DNA of 64,000 nt from Marinobacter iranensis (GCF_029207565.1 NZ_JANCMW010000013.1:36562-100561), one strand, 5' to 3'. Counted from the first letter of the stretch, positions 50,167-58,691 are shown. Numbers and translations: made by a program. Notes: generated from the letters alone by a model not told the origin.

Positions 50167-51150
50167 ATGAAAGTGCTGGTGACCGGCGGAGCCGGCTATA
50201 TAGGCAGTCACGTCGTCAGGCAACTGGGCGAAGCCGGGCACGACATTGTGGTGTTCGACAACCTGTCTACTGGGTACCGCTGGGCCGTCACCTGTGGTGA
50301 GCTGGTGGTGGGTGACCTTGCGGACGAGCAGGCCATTGCCGACCTCTTCAGCCGGCATCGCTTTGAAGCGGTCCTGCATTTTGCCGCCAACATCGTGGTT
50401 CCGGAATCGGTGGAGAATCCTCTCAAGTACTACAGCAACAACACCCGCAACACACTGAATCTGCTGAAAGCCGTCGAGGACCACCAGGTACCCTACATGG
50501 TGTTTTCTTCCACTGCAGCGGTCTACGGTATGCCGGATGAAACCGTACTGACAGAAGACCTGCCCCTGGCCCCGATCAATCCCTACGGCGCCTCCAAGAT
50601 GATGAGCGAGCGGATGATCATGGACCTGGCTGCAGCGTCCTCCCTCAATTACGTGATCCTGCGTTACTTCAACGTAGCCGGGGCCAACCCGGACGGGCTG
50701 CTGGGGCAGGCAACACCCGAAGCCACGCACCTGATCAAGGTGGCCTGTGAGTGCGTGACTGGCAAACGCAATGGCATGAGCGTGTTCGGCACCGATTACG
50801 ATACCCGCGACGGTACCTGTATCCGTGATTACATCCACGTGGAAGACCTGGCCAAGGCTCACGTGATGGCGCTTGACTACATGGCCGATGGCGGTGAGTC
50901 GCGGGTGCTGAACTGCGGCTACGGGCGTGGCTTTACCGTGCGCGAGGTTATCGACGTGGTAAAGCGCAAGTCGGGCAAAGACTTTCCGGTGCAGGAAACC
51001 GGCCGTCGGGCAGGGGACCCTGCCGCGCTGATGGCGGACAATTCGCGGATCAAACAAGTGCTTGGCTGGCAGCCGGATTACGACGACCTGGATACCATCG
51101 TCGGCACGGCACTGGCCTGGGAGAAAATCTGGCAGGACAAACAGGGCTGA
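50167..51150 (+). CDS. galE: UDP-glucose 4-epimerase
   Basis: A 327-residue short-chain dehydrogenase that interconverts UDP-glucose and UDP-galactose. The NAD motif is VTGGAGYIGSHVVRQL, the catalytic serine-tyrosine-lysine set lies in VFSSTAAVYG and NPYGASKMMSERM, and the C-terminal LGWQPDYDDLDTIVGTAL is typical. GAAGGAG precedes the start. With ugd just downstream it supplies sugar nucleotides for envelope polysaccharide. Confidence 0.95.
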   Translation: MKVLVTGGAGYIGSHVVRQLGEAGHDIVVFDNLSTGYRWAVTCGELVVGDLADEQAIADLFSRHRFEAVLHFAANIVVPESVENPLKYYSNNTRNTLNLLKAVEDHQVPYMVFSSTAAVYGMPDETVLTEDLPLAPINPYGASKMMSERMIMDLAAASSLNYVILRYFNVAGANPDGLLGQATPEATHLIKVACECVTGKRNGMSVFGTDYDTRDGTCIRDYIHVEDLAKAHVMALDYMADGGESRVLNCGYGRGFTVREVIDVVKRKSGKDFPVQETGRRAGDPAALMADNSRIKQVLGWQPDYDDLDTIVGTALAWEKIWQDKQG

Positions 51151-51201
51151 TACGGTTCTGTCCCGCCACAAAACGAATTGCTAACTTCAGGGTTTTAACG
51201 A

Positions 51202-52545
51202 ATGAAAATTACTATTTTTGGTACGGGTTATGTCGGGCTTGTTACCGGTGCCTGCCTTGCCGATGTTGGCCATCACGTGCTGTGCATGGATGTGGATCAG
51301 GGCAAGATCGAGAAGCTTAAAAACGGTCATATTCCCATCTACGAGCCGGGCCTTGAATCCATTGTCAGGCATACCGTCGAGGCGGGCCGGCTTGCTTTTA
51401 CCACGGACACCAAAGAAGCGGTGGCTCATGGCACCTTGCAGTTCATCGCAGTCGGCACGCCACCGGATGAAGACGGTTCCGCTGACTTGCAGTACGTGAC
51501 TGCGGTGGCTCGCTCCATTGGCCAGTACATGGACGACTACAAGGTGGTTGTGGACAAGTCCACCGTGCCGGTTGGCACCGGAGACAGGGTCAAGGCTGCT
51601 GTGCGTTCGGAACTGGACAAGCGTGGGCTGGAGCTTGAGTTCGATGTGGTCTCCAACCCGGAGTTCCTGAAGGAAGGGGCTGCCATCAACGACTTCATGA
51701 AGCCCGACCGCATTATCGTGGGTACCGACAGCGAGCGGGCCATGGAACTGCTGCACGAGGTGTATTACCCGTTCAACCGCAGCCATGACCGTATGATCTT
51801 CATGGATATCCGTTCCGCGGAACTGACGAAGTATGCGGCCAACTCCATGCTGGCCACCAAGATCAGCTTCATGAACGAGATCGCCAACCTGGCGGAACGG
51901 CTCGGTGCGGATATCGAGAACGTTCGCCGTGGCATTGGCTCCGACCCACGCATCGGCTATCACTTTATCTATCCCGGCTGCGGTTACGGTGGTTCCTGCT
52001 TCCCCAAGGATGTCCAGGCACTGACCCGCACTGCCAGGGACTGTGATTACGACTCCCGGCTGCTGAACGCCGTTGAAGCCGTGAACAACGCCCAGAAGCA
52101 TGTATTGTTCGACAAGATCAGTCACTATTTCAACGGCGAGCTCAAGGGCAAGGTTGTCGCAATCTGGGGGCTGGCGTTCAAGCCCAACACCGACGACATG
52201 CGTGAAGCCTCCTCTTGCGCCCTGATGCAGGACCTCTGGAATGCCGGCGCTATTGTGCAGGCTTTTGACCCGGAAGCGATGGAAGAAACCCAGCGTATCT
52301 TCGGCGATCAGCCGGGGCTGACACTGTGCGGCACCAAGGAGCAGGCTCTGAAAGGCGCGGACGTGTTGGCGATCTGTACCGAGTGGAAGGAATTCCGCTC
52401 GCCGGACTTCGAAACCATCGCGGCAACGCTAAAAGAGCCTGTGGTGTTTGACGGCCGTAATCTGTACGAGCCTGAAATGCTTGAGCGGCATGGCATGATC
52501 TATTACGCCATTGGCCGTGGCCGGAACCAGTTCCACGGAGGTTGA
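51202..52545 (+). CDS. ugd: UDP-glucose 6-dehydrogenase
   Basis: A 447-residue NAD-dependent enzyme oxidising UDP-glucose to UDP-glucuronate. The Rossmann motif is IFGTGYVGLVTGACLADVG. The catalytic cysteine is in GCGYGGSCFPKDVQALTRTA, and the C-terminal domain has WGLAFKPNTDDMREASS. The HIT gene starts one base after its stop codon. Confidence 0.97.
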   Translation: MKITIFGTGYVGLVTGACLADVGHHVLCMDVDQGKIEKLKNGHIPIYEPGLESIVRHTVEAGRLAFTTDTKEAVAHGTLQFIAVGTPPDEDGSADLQYVTAVARSIGQYMDDYKVVVDKSTVPVGTGDRVKAAVRSELDKRGLELEFDVVSNPEFLKEGAAINDFMKPDRIIVGTDSERAMELLHEVYYPFNRSHDRMIFMDIRSAELTKYAANSMLATKISFMNEIANLAERLGADIENVRRGIGSDPRIGYHFIYPGCGYGGSCFPKDVQALTRTARDCDYDSRLLNAVEAVNNAQKHVLFDKISHYFNGELKGKVVAIWGLAFKPNTDDMREASSCALMQDLWNAGAIVQAFDPEAMEETQRIFGDQPGLTLCGTKEQALKGADVLAICTEWKEFRSPDFETIAATLKEPVVFDGRNLYEPEMLERHGMIYYAIGRGRNQFHGG

Positions 52546-52546
52546 T

Positions 52547-52984
52547 ATGAGCGGGGTGGGGCAGTCGTTTGTGCTACATGAGCGCCTTGCGGCGGATACC
52601 GTCAGCCTTGGGCAAAGTAGGTTGTGCGAAATCCGGCTGATGAACGACAGCAACTGGCCCTGGGTTCTCTTGGTGCCCCGTGTCGCGGGTGTACGGGAGA
52701 TTTATCAACTGGCGCCGGAACAACAGCGGCAGCTGCTGGCGGAATCCTCCCTGCTTGGCGAAGGCATGATGGAATTGTTTGGGGGAGACAAATTGAATGT
52801 CGCCGCACTGGGCAATATGGTGCCGCAACTTCATCTTCATCACATCGTTCGTTTTGACGGTGACCCGGCCTGGCCGGGGCCGGTGTGGGGCAAGTTGCCA
52901 CCGCAAGCGTACAGTGCCGATGAGCTGGCGGCGGTAACCGGCAGGCTGGAGCCGGTTATCAAAACACTTGAATCAGGGAGTTAG
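52547..52984 (+). CDS. HIT-domain protein
   Basis: A 145-residue histidine-triad family protein, a presumed nucleotide hydrolase or transferase. The triad region is VPQLHLHHIVRFDGDPAWPG, with the usual final H-phi-phi slightly altered. Conserved NDSNWPWVLLVPRVAG is near residue 27. The ATG follows an ACGGAGG site inside the ugd end, one base after the ugd stop. The substrate is unknown. Confidence 0.88.
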   Translation: MSGVGQSFVLHERLAADTVSLGQSRLCEIRLMNDSNWPWVLLVPRVAGVREIYQLAPEQQRQLLAESSLLGEGMMELFGGDKLNVAALGNMVPQLHLHHIVRFDGDPAWPGPVWGKLPPQAYSADELAAVTGRLEPVIKTLESGS

Positions 52985-53011
52985 CCAGACGGGATACTGA
53001 AGCACTGGCTA
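52982..53011. other. Short hairpin between HIT gene and fabR-type gene
   Basis: TAGCCAG (52982-52988) and CTGGCTA (53005-53011) form a 7-bp stem starting at the HIT stop codon, between two convergent genes. Its loop contains CGGGATACT, which recurs in altered form near 53765. No T-run. Confidence 0.35.
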
Positions 53012-53019
53012 GTGATTGC

Positions 53020-53643
53020 TTATTTGCGGCGGGCGGCACGGGCCAGGGTCTGTGAGCCAAGGAGGATCATCCGGAGTTCTTTTTTCAGTTTCGCCTTCAA
53101 CGCCTCTTTTTCTTTCGGCGTGGCATCCAGAGCTTCTGCCCCCTGGTTGAAAACCAGTGTAACCATGGCCTCCGCCACCAGCCGCGCTTCGGACAGAGGT
53201 TTTCCCTGCTGCTCCGCGAAGCGGTTCAGATCGTCTGCCAGTTCCGTGACCACATGATCGATTTCCGCTTTGATGGCGGTACGAAAAGGCTTCGATACCC
53301 CGGTTTTTTCCCGCAGCATCAACCTGAGAAGGTTGGTGTTATTTTCCAGATACTCAATAAAGGTATCCACCGACGTACTGATGGCACTGCCATCCCGCGC
53401 AATCCTCTTGCGGGCTTGGCGCATCAATTGCCGCAGGGCCACGCCACCTTCGTCCACCAAAGCAAGGCCGAGCTCATCAAGTTCGGTAAAATGCCGGTAG
53501 AAAGAAGTGGGCGCTATGCCGGCTTCCCGCGCCACTTCGCGCAGACTCAGACTACCAAACCCACGATCTGCACTCAGCTGGGCCAGAGCTGCGTCCATCA
53601 GAGCGCGTCGTGTGCGTAGTTTTTGTTCGGCTCTGGCTGACAA
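53020..53643 (-). CDS. fabR: TetR-family repressor FabR/DesT-like
   Basis: A 207-residue TetR repressor closely resembling E. coli FabR, which controls unsaturated fatty acid synthesis by sensing acyl-CoA or acyl-ACP. The DNA-binding domain reads FGSLSLREVAREAGIAPTSF then YRHFTELDELGLALVDEGGV. The family block RQLMRQARKRIARDGSAI follows. I place the start at TTG 53643, where GGGAG lies 6 bases upstream and the protein then begins like FabR; the ATG at 53703 would run translation through a likely operator. No desaturase or fabA/fabB gene lies next to it. Confidence 0.85.
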   Translation of the reverse strand: MSARAEQKLRTRRALMDAALAQLSADRGFGSLSLREVAREAGIAPTSFYRHFTELDELGLALVDEGGVALRQLMRQARKRIARDGSAISTSVDTFIEYLENNTNLLRLMLREKTGVSKPFRTAIKAEIDHVVTELADDLNRFAEQQGKPLSEARLVAEAMVTLVFNQGAEALDATPKEKEALKAKLKKELRMILLGSQTLARAARRK

Positions 53644-53673
53644 GGTACGCTCCCACAGGTGATAAAGGGCAGC

Positions 53674-53697
53674 CAGTTTAACGTTCAAACGTTCGAC
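53674..53697. promoter_or_regulatory. Candidate FabR/DesT operator
   Basis: The minus strand reads AGTCGAACGTTTGAACGTTA followed by AACT, with two AACGTT units 2 bases apart and near-symmetric AGT...ACT ends. The core GAACGTTTG resembles the GAACGCTTG core I recall for DesT sites. It sits 30-55 bases upstream of the fabR start chosen here, a good position for autoregulation. Confidence 0.4.
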
Positions 53698-53703
53698 TTT
53701 CAC

Positions 53704-53777
53704 CTAGTGTCTCGCGCCTTGCTCTCAAGGCTCTCAGTGGCTCAGTAGGTCAGCGAATTAACCAGACGGGACACTAG
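53704..53777. repeat. Inverted repeat upstream of fabR
   Basis: CTAGTGTCTCG (53704-53714) pairs with CGGGACACTAG (53767-53777) with one mismatch (a G-T pair). The right arm overlaps TTAACCAGACGGGACACT, a near copy of TTAGCCAGACGGGATACT at 52981. The role is unknown; it may mark DNA that entered together with fabR or be coincidence. Confidence 0.4.
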
Positions 53778-53876
53778 AGTCACGGATGCCTGATTTTCGT
53801 AGTCATTATGTTTATAATACGGCGCTTATCCAGTATCCTCGCCAGTTAATTTTCGCGGTCACGACTTGGTCTGACA
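53778..53876. promoter_or_regulatory. Probable aspS promoter region
   Basis: TATAAT at 53813-53818 is a consensus -10, but the -35 region (near 53790) is weak. If used, the aspS mRNA would start near 53825 and carry the copy B hairpin in its 215-base leader. Confidence 0.4.
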
Positions 53877-53983
53877 GAGCAGGCGGGGATGGCTTTCCGA
53901 AACCGTGCGGAGCCATGGATGGCGGAGCCGAGCGTACACGGATGTATTCACAGCGTGTTTCGGAAAGCCATCCCCGCCTGCTC
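53877..53983 (+). repeat. Hairpin repeat element, copy B
   Basis: Perfect 27-bp inverted repeat (53877-53903 with 53957-53983) around a 53-base loop. The loop reads GTGCGGAGCCATGGATGGCG, then GAGC, AGCGTACACGGATGTATT and CAGCGT, homologous to the loop of copy A on the opposite strand at 18702-18807, whereas the stems of the two copies are different sequences. It lies 56 bases upstream of aspS and is co-oriented with it. Confidence 0.87.
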
Positions 53984-54039
53984 GCTCGCACAATTAGACG
54001 CAGACGAACACGAACACATTAAACCTAACGGGAACCGGT

Positions 54040-55845
54040 ATGCGCAGTCATTATTGCGGTGGAATCAACGAATCTCACATCGATCAGGAAGTCACACTTT
54101 GCGGTTGGGTTCACCGTCGCCGCGATCACGGCGGGGTGATCTTTCTGGACCTCCGCGACCGGGATGGCATTTCCCAGGTGGTGTTCGACCCGGATACCCC
54201 CGAGAGTTTTACCCTGGCGGAAAAAGTTCGCAGTGAATTCGTCATCCAGGTGACTGGCCGGGTGCGCCGTCGTCCTGCCGGTACCGAGAACGCCAACATG
54301 CCCACCGGCCAGGTGGAATTGCTGGGCAAGCAACTGAACATTCTGAACGCTGCCGCCACGCCTCCGTTCCCACTGGATGAGCATGTGGATGTGGGTGAGG
54401 ACGTTCGCCTGAAGTACCGTTTTGTGGACCTGCGCCGCCCGGAAATGCTGAACCGTCTGCGTTTCCGTTCAAGGGTGACCAGCTATGTCCGTAACTTCCT
54501 GGACAGCAACGGTTTTATGGATGTGGAAACCCCGATCCTGACCCGCGCCACCCCGGAAGGTGCCCGTGACTACCTGGTGCCCAGCCGTACCCACGAAGGT
54601 TCTTTCTTCGCGCTGCCCCAGTCACCACAGCTGTTCAAACAGTTGCTGATGGTGTCCGGCGTTGACCGTTATTATCAGATTGCCAAGTGTTTCCGCGACG
54701 AAGACCTGCGTGCCGACCGTCAGCCCGAGTTTACCCAGATCGATATCGAGGCCTCGTTTATCGACGAGGAAACCCTGATGTCCCTGAATGAGGACATGAT
54801 TCGCTCCCTGTTCCGGGACGTTATGGAAGTGGATCTGCCCAAGTTTCCACGTATGCCGTATTCCGAGGCGATGCAGCGCTACGGCAGTGACAAGCCGGAC
54901 CTGCGTATTCCGCTGGAACTGGTCGACGTGGGTGACCTGGTTGCCGGCGTGGATTTCAAGGTGTTTGCCGGCCCCGCCAACGACCCCAAGGGCCGGGTGG
55001 CTGCCCTGCGCGTTCCCAAGGGTGGCGAGCTGACCCGCAAGCAGATCGACGACTACACCAAGTATGTGGGCATCTACGGTGCCAAGGGCCTGGCCTACAT
55101 CAAGGTCAACGACCTGTCGAAAGGTGTGGAAGGCCTGCAGTCGCCGATCATCAAATTCCTGGGTGACGACATTGCCCTGGCCGTGATCGAACGCGCCGGT
55201 GCGGAAGATGGCGACATCGTGTTCTTCGGTGCCGACAAGACCAACGTGGTTAACGAGGCTCTGGGTGCGCTTCGTATCAAGGTCGGCCACGACCTGAGCA
55301 TGCTGACATCCGAGTGGGCACCGCTGTGGGTGGTGGACTTCCCGATGTTTGAGGAAACACCCGACGGCAGCCTGACTGCGATTCACCACCCGTTCACGGC
55401 GCCGTCCTGTTCCGCCGAGGAACTGGAGGCGTCTCCGGCGACTGCATTGTCCCGTGCCTACGACATGGTACTGAACGGCACCGAGCTGGGTGGCGGTTCC
55501 ATCCGTATCCACGATGAGAAAATGCAGGAAAGCGTGTTCCGCACCCTGGGTATCGAGCATGAAGAAGCCCGTGCCAAGTTCGGGTTCCTGCTGGATGCCC
55601 TCAAGTACGGCTGCCCTCCCCATGGTGGCCTGGCGTTTGGTCTGGACCGCCTGATCATGCTGATGACCGGCGCCAGCTCGATCCGCGATGTGATTGCGTT
55701 CCCGAAAACCCAGAGTGCTACATGCCTGATGACCCAGGCGCCCGGGGAAGTGGATGACAAGCAGTTGCGCGAACTTCACATTCGTCGCCGCAAACCGGCA
55801 GCCAAGGCTGAGAACAGTGAAACGGAATCGTCAGAAAACAAGTAG
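54040..55845 (+). CDS. aspS: Aspartyl-tRNA synthetase
   Basis: A 601-residue class IIb synthetase. The N-terminal anticodon-binding OB fold (1-105) begins MRSHYCGGINESHIDQEVTL. Motif 2 is CFRDEDLRADRQPEFTQIDI, and motif 3 is GGLAFGLDRLIMLMTGA. The GAD insertion domain is about 295-420. The C-terminus has an extra hydrophilic tail with KAENSETESSENK. ruvC starts 18 bases after the stop; yebC, often located between them, is missing here. tRNA specificity (discriminating or not) cannot be decided by eye. Confidence 0.97.
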   Translation: MRSHYCGGINESHIDQEVTLCGWVHRRRDHGGVIFLDLRDRDGISQVVFDPDTPESFTLAEKVRSEFVIQVTGRVRRRPAGTENANMPTGQVELLGKQLNILNAAATPPFPLDEHVDVGEDVRLKYRFVDLRRPEMLNRLRFRSRVTSYVRNFLDSNGFMDVETPILTRATPEGARDYLVPSRTHEGSFFALPQSPQLFKQLLMVSGVDRYYQIAKCFRDEDLRADRQPEFTQIDIEASFIDEETLMSLNEDMIRSLFRDVMEVDLPKFPRMPYSEAMQRYGSDKPDLRIPLELVDVGDLVAGVDFKVFAGPANDPKGRVAALRVPKGGELTRKQIDDYTKYVGIYGAKGLAYIKVNDLSKGVEGLQSPIIKFLGDDIALAVIERAGAEDGDIVFFGADKTNVVNEALGALRIKVGHDLSMLTSEWAPLWVVDFPMFEETPDGSLTAIHHPFTAPSCSAEELEASPATALSRAYDMVLNGTELGGGSIRIHDEKMQESVFRTLGIEHEEARAKFGFLLDALKYGCPPHGGLAFGLDRLIMLMTGASSIRDVIAFPKTQSATCLMTQAPGEVDDKQLRELHIRRRKPAAKAENSETESSENK

Positions 55846-55863
55846 AAGGGCTCAGGAAACCAC

Positions 55864-56394
55864 GTGTCGATAATCATGGGGGTCGACCCTGGGTCACGCA
55901 TTACCGGGTATGGCGTTATCCGCGCCGAAGGCCGGGTGATTGAGTACATCGACAGTGGTTGTATACGGGTTGGCGAGAAACCCATGGCGGAACGCCTGCA
56001 GACCATCTTTCACAGCCTGGCGACGTTGATTGGTGAATACCGGCCCGGGGAATTTGCCATTGAGCAGGTGTTCATGGCCCGCAACCCGGATTCCGCACTG
56101 AAACTGGGGCAGGCCCGGGGAGCGGCGATAGTGGCCGCCGCCAATAGCGGGCTGGAAGTTCACGAGTATTCCGCCCGCCAGGTAAAACAGGCGGTAGTGG
56201 GCAAAGGCGGAGCCGACAAGGCCCAAGTCCAGCATATGGTTCAGGTGTTACTGGCGCTGTCCCGCAAGCCCCAGGCTGATGCCGCCGACGCATTGGCAAT
56301 CGCGCTTTGCCACGCCCACATGAGCCAGAGTGTAGCGAGGCTGGCCTCCGGTGGTGGCGGCAAGGTGCGCAGCGGCCGGGTGAGAAGACAATAA
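55864..56394 (+). CDS. ruvC: Holliday junction resolvase RuvC
   Basis: A 176-residue endonuclease resolving Holliday junctions. Catalytic acidic residues are in IMGVDPGSRITGYGV (first Asp), the EFAIEQVFMARNPDSA block, and the C-terminal QADAADALAIALCHAH. It starts with GTG at 55864, aligning with family N-termini. It is the first of ruvC-ruvA-ruvB. Confidence 0.96.
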   Translation: MSIIMGVDPGSRITGYGVIRAEGRVIEYIDSGCIRVGEKPMAERLQTIFHSLATLIGEYRPGEFAIEQVFMARNPDSALKLGQARGAAIVAAANSGLEVHEYSARQVKQAVVGKGGADKAQVQHMVQVLLALSRKPQADAADALAIALCHAHMSQSVARLASGGGGKVRSGRVRRQ

Positions 56395-56436
56395 CAGACT
56401 CATTGAAGTCCAGATTGAATTCGAGGGAGAAACCCG

Positions 56437-57069
56437 TTGATTGGTCGTATCCGAGGCATCCTGATTGAGAAATCTCCCGCCCAGGCACTGGTGGAATGCG
56501 CCGGGCTGGGCTACGAAGTTGATATTCCCTACACCACCTTTTTCAACCTGCCTGAAACCGGTAACGAGCTGGTTCTCCATACCCATTTTGTTGTACGTGA
56601 AGATGCCCAGAGCCTTTACGGTTTCTCGTCCCGGCTGGATCGGGACCTGTTTCGGCTGCTGATCAAGGTAAACGGAGTGGGGCCCAAGCTTGCGGCGGGG
56701 ATTCTCTCCGGGCTCGACGCCAACCAGTTTATCCGCTGCGTTGAGGCGCGCGATGCCAACGCCCTGGTCAAACTTCCGGGTGTCGGCAAGAAAACCGCCG
56801 AACGCCTGCTTATTGAAATGACAGATCGTATAGGGCAACTTGAGGGGCAGTTCACACCAGCGTCGTCAAATGCGACGGTTAGCTCGGGTGCAACCGGCAC
56901 CGGCGTGGCGGCAGGCCATGACCCCAGGGAAGAAGCGGAAGCTGCGCTGATCGCCCTTGGGTACAAGCCGCAGGAGGCCTCCAAGGCGGTCAACAAGGTT
57001 GCGGAAAAGGGTACGTCGAGCCAGGAACTGATCCGGCTGGCGCTACGAGCAATGATTCCCGCCCGTTAA
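56437..57069 (+). CDS. ruvA: Holliday junction DNA helicase subunit RuvA
   Basis: A 210-residue junction-binding protein forming tetramers with RuvB rings. Domain I OB fold starts IGRIRGILIEKSPAQALVEC, two helix-hairpin-helix motifs lie near GVGPKLAAGILSGLD and LPGVGKKTAERLLIEM, and the RuvB-contacting domain III (EEAEAALIALGYKPQEASKA) is C-terminal. The start is TTG at 56437 after GAGGGAGA. Confidence 0.96.
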   Translation: MIGRIRGILIEKSPAQALVECAGLGYEVDIPYTTFFNLPETGNELVLHTHFVVREDAQSLYGFSSRLDRDLFRLLIKVNGVGPKLAAGILSGLDANQFIRCVEARDANALVKLPGVGKKTAERLLIEMTDRIGQLEGQFTPASSNATVSSGATGTGVAAGHDPREEAEAALIALGYKPQEASKAVNKVAEKGTSSQELIRLALRAMIPAR

Positions 57070-57118
57070 CCGCGTGTCATCAACCGCGTTCTGGCGCCGT
57101 ATGTGTAGAGAGCGTAAC

Positions 57119-57146
57119 GTGACAGCAAAAGCGCCGTTTGTACAAT
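57119..57146 (+). promoter_or_regulatory. Putative internal promoter ahead of ruvB
   Basis: GTGACA (57119-57124) and TACAAT (57141-57146), 16 bases apart, each 5 of 6 to consensus. A small hairpin, TGGGGC and GCCCCA around ATAATAA (57147-57165), follows at the predicted transcript start. This could allow ruvB and the tol genes to be expressed apart from ruvCA. Confidence 0.42.
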
Positions 57147-57212
57147 TGGGGCATAATAAGCCCCACATGAGTGTACAGGCATGTTGTTGATTTCCTCTGA
57201 GCGGGTAGTTCA

Positions 57213-58241
57213 ATGATTGAATCGGATCGCCTGATTACAGCCCAGGCCGGACAATACGAGGAAGTGCAGGACCGCGCGATTCGCCCCGGGGTTCTTGCGG
57301 ACTATGTGGGGCAGCCGGCTGTGCGGGAACAGATGGAAATCTTCATTTCCGCTGCGCGCGGGCGCCAGGAAGCGCTGGATCATGTGCTGATCTTTGGCCC
57401 GCCCGGTCTCGGCAAGACCACTCTCGCCAATATCGTTGCCAATGAAATGGGCGTGTCCATCAAGACCACGTCCGGGCCGGTCCTCGAGAAGGCCGGTGAC
57501 CTGGCCGCCATGCTTACCAACCTGGAAGAGGGCGATGTCCTCTTCATCGACGAGATCCATCGCCTGAGCGCCGCCGTGGAAGAAGTGCTCTATCCGGCCA
57601 TGGAAGACTACCAACTGGATATCATGATCGGTGAGGGGCCGGCTGCCCGGTCCATCAAGCTGGACCTGCCACCGTTCACGCTGGTGGGGGCCACTACCCG
57701 CGCCGGACTACTGACATCGCCGCTGCGGGATCGTTTCGGGATTGTCCAGCGTCTGGAGTTCTATAACACCAGGGACCTGACGGATATCATTCTCCGCTCC
57801 GCACGCCTGTCATCGGTCACTATTGATAACAGTGGAGCCTATGAAATTGCCAGACGTTCACGGGGCACGCCTCGTATTGCCAACCGACTGCTACGGCGAG
57901 TGCGTGACTTTGCCGAGGTAAAGGCGGATGGTTGCATCAGTGAATCCATTGCCGATCAGGCTCTCAACATGTTGAAAGTGGACGCACTCGGCTTTGATCA
58001 CATGGACCGGAGACTGCTGCTGGCCATGATCGAAAAGTTCGACGGCGGCCCGGTAGGCGTGGAAAGCCTGGCGGCTGCGATCAGTGAGGAGCGGGGCACC
58101 ATTGAGGATGTGCTGGAGCCATTCCTGATCCAGCAGGGGTTTATGGTGCGAACACCCCGGGGGCGAATGGTCACCTCCAATGCCTACCAGCATTTTGGCG
58201 TTGTGCCATCCAGGCCCAAGCGGGAGGACCTCTTTGACTGA
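57213..58241 (+). CDS. ruvB: Holliday junction DNA helicase subunit RuvB
   Basis: A 342-residue AAA+ motor for branch migration. Walker A is FGPPGLGKTTLANIVANEMG, Walker B LFIDEIHRLSAAVEEVLYPA, sensor 1 LVGATTRAGLLTSPL, and a winged-helix DNA-binding domain is C-terminal (RGTIEDVLEPFLIQQGFMVR). The ATG at 57213 follows GCGGGTAG. The ybgC start overlaps its last 8 bases. Confidence 0.97.
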   Translation: MIESDRLITAQAGQYEEVQDRAIRPGVLADYVGQPAVREQMEIFISAARGRQEALDHVLIFGPPGLGKTTLANIVANEMGVSIKTTSGPVLEKAGDLAAMLTNLEEGDVLFIDEIHRLSAAVEEVLYPAMEDYQLDIMIGEGPAARSIKLDLPPFTLVGATTRAGLLTSPLRDRFGIVQRLEFYNTRDLTDIILRSARLSSVTIDNSGAYEIARRSRGTPRIANRLLRRVRDFAEVKADGCISESIADQALNMLKVDALGFDHMDRRLLLAMIEKFDGGPVGVESLAAAISEERGTIEDVLEPFLIQQGFMVRTPRGRMVTSNAYQHFGVVPSRPKREDLFD

Positions 58242-58677
58242 GTGCAGTGACCCAATCTTCGGTCTGCCGGTACGAGTGTATATTGAGGACACCGATGCGG
58301 GCGGCATTGTTTTCCATGCCAAGTACCTGCACTACATGGAAAGGGCTCGCACCGAGTGGGTCCGCAGTCAGGGCGTCGGCCTGCGGGCGGGCCTGGCAGA
58401 CAACATCAGTTATGTGGTCCAGCGCCTGTCGATCCACTACGGTTCCCCGGCGAAACTGGACGACGAGTTGCGGGTAACCGCGGAGCCAATAGCGTTTGGC
58501 CGCGTATGGATGGACTTTCGCCAGCAGGTGATGCGCAAGTCAGACCAAACGGTACTGGCATCGGCTGACGTGCGTGTGGCTTGCGTGTCGCTGAACTCGG
58601 GTCGCCCCCGGCGCCTTCCCGAAAACATGCTGGAAGTGCTGGAAAGCTACCGGAAAACCAATTCACAAGTGGAATAA
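58234..58677 (+). CDS. ybgC: Tol-Pal-associated acyl-CoA thioesterase YbgC
   Basis: A 147-residue hotdog thioesterase, first gene of the tol-pal cluster. The catalytic aspartate is in VYIEDTDAGGIVFHAKYLHY, and RARTEWVRSQGV follows. The TTG at 58234 has GGAGG 7 bases upstream within ruvB and gives the right N-terminal length, so I reject the longer frame from 58180. It is thought to act on lipid intermediates at the division site or on acyl-CoA. Confidence 0.92.
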   Translation: MTECSDPIFGLPVRVYIEDTDAGGIVFHAKYLHYMERARTEWVRSQGVGLRAGLADNISYVVQRLSIHYGSPAKLDDELRVTAEPIAFGRVWMDFRQQVMRKSDQTVLASADVRVACVSLNSGRPRRLPENMLEVLESYRKTNSQVE

Positions 58678-58691
58678 TCCAGGAGTAAAAG

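Noticed and set aside
53889..54236. Open frames running through hairpin copy B
   Set aside because: The two hairpin loops differ by a one-base indel and the stems vary freely, which is inconsistent with a conserved peptide.
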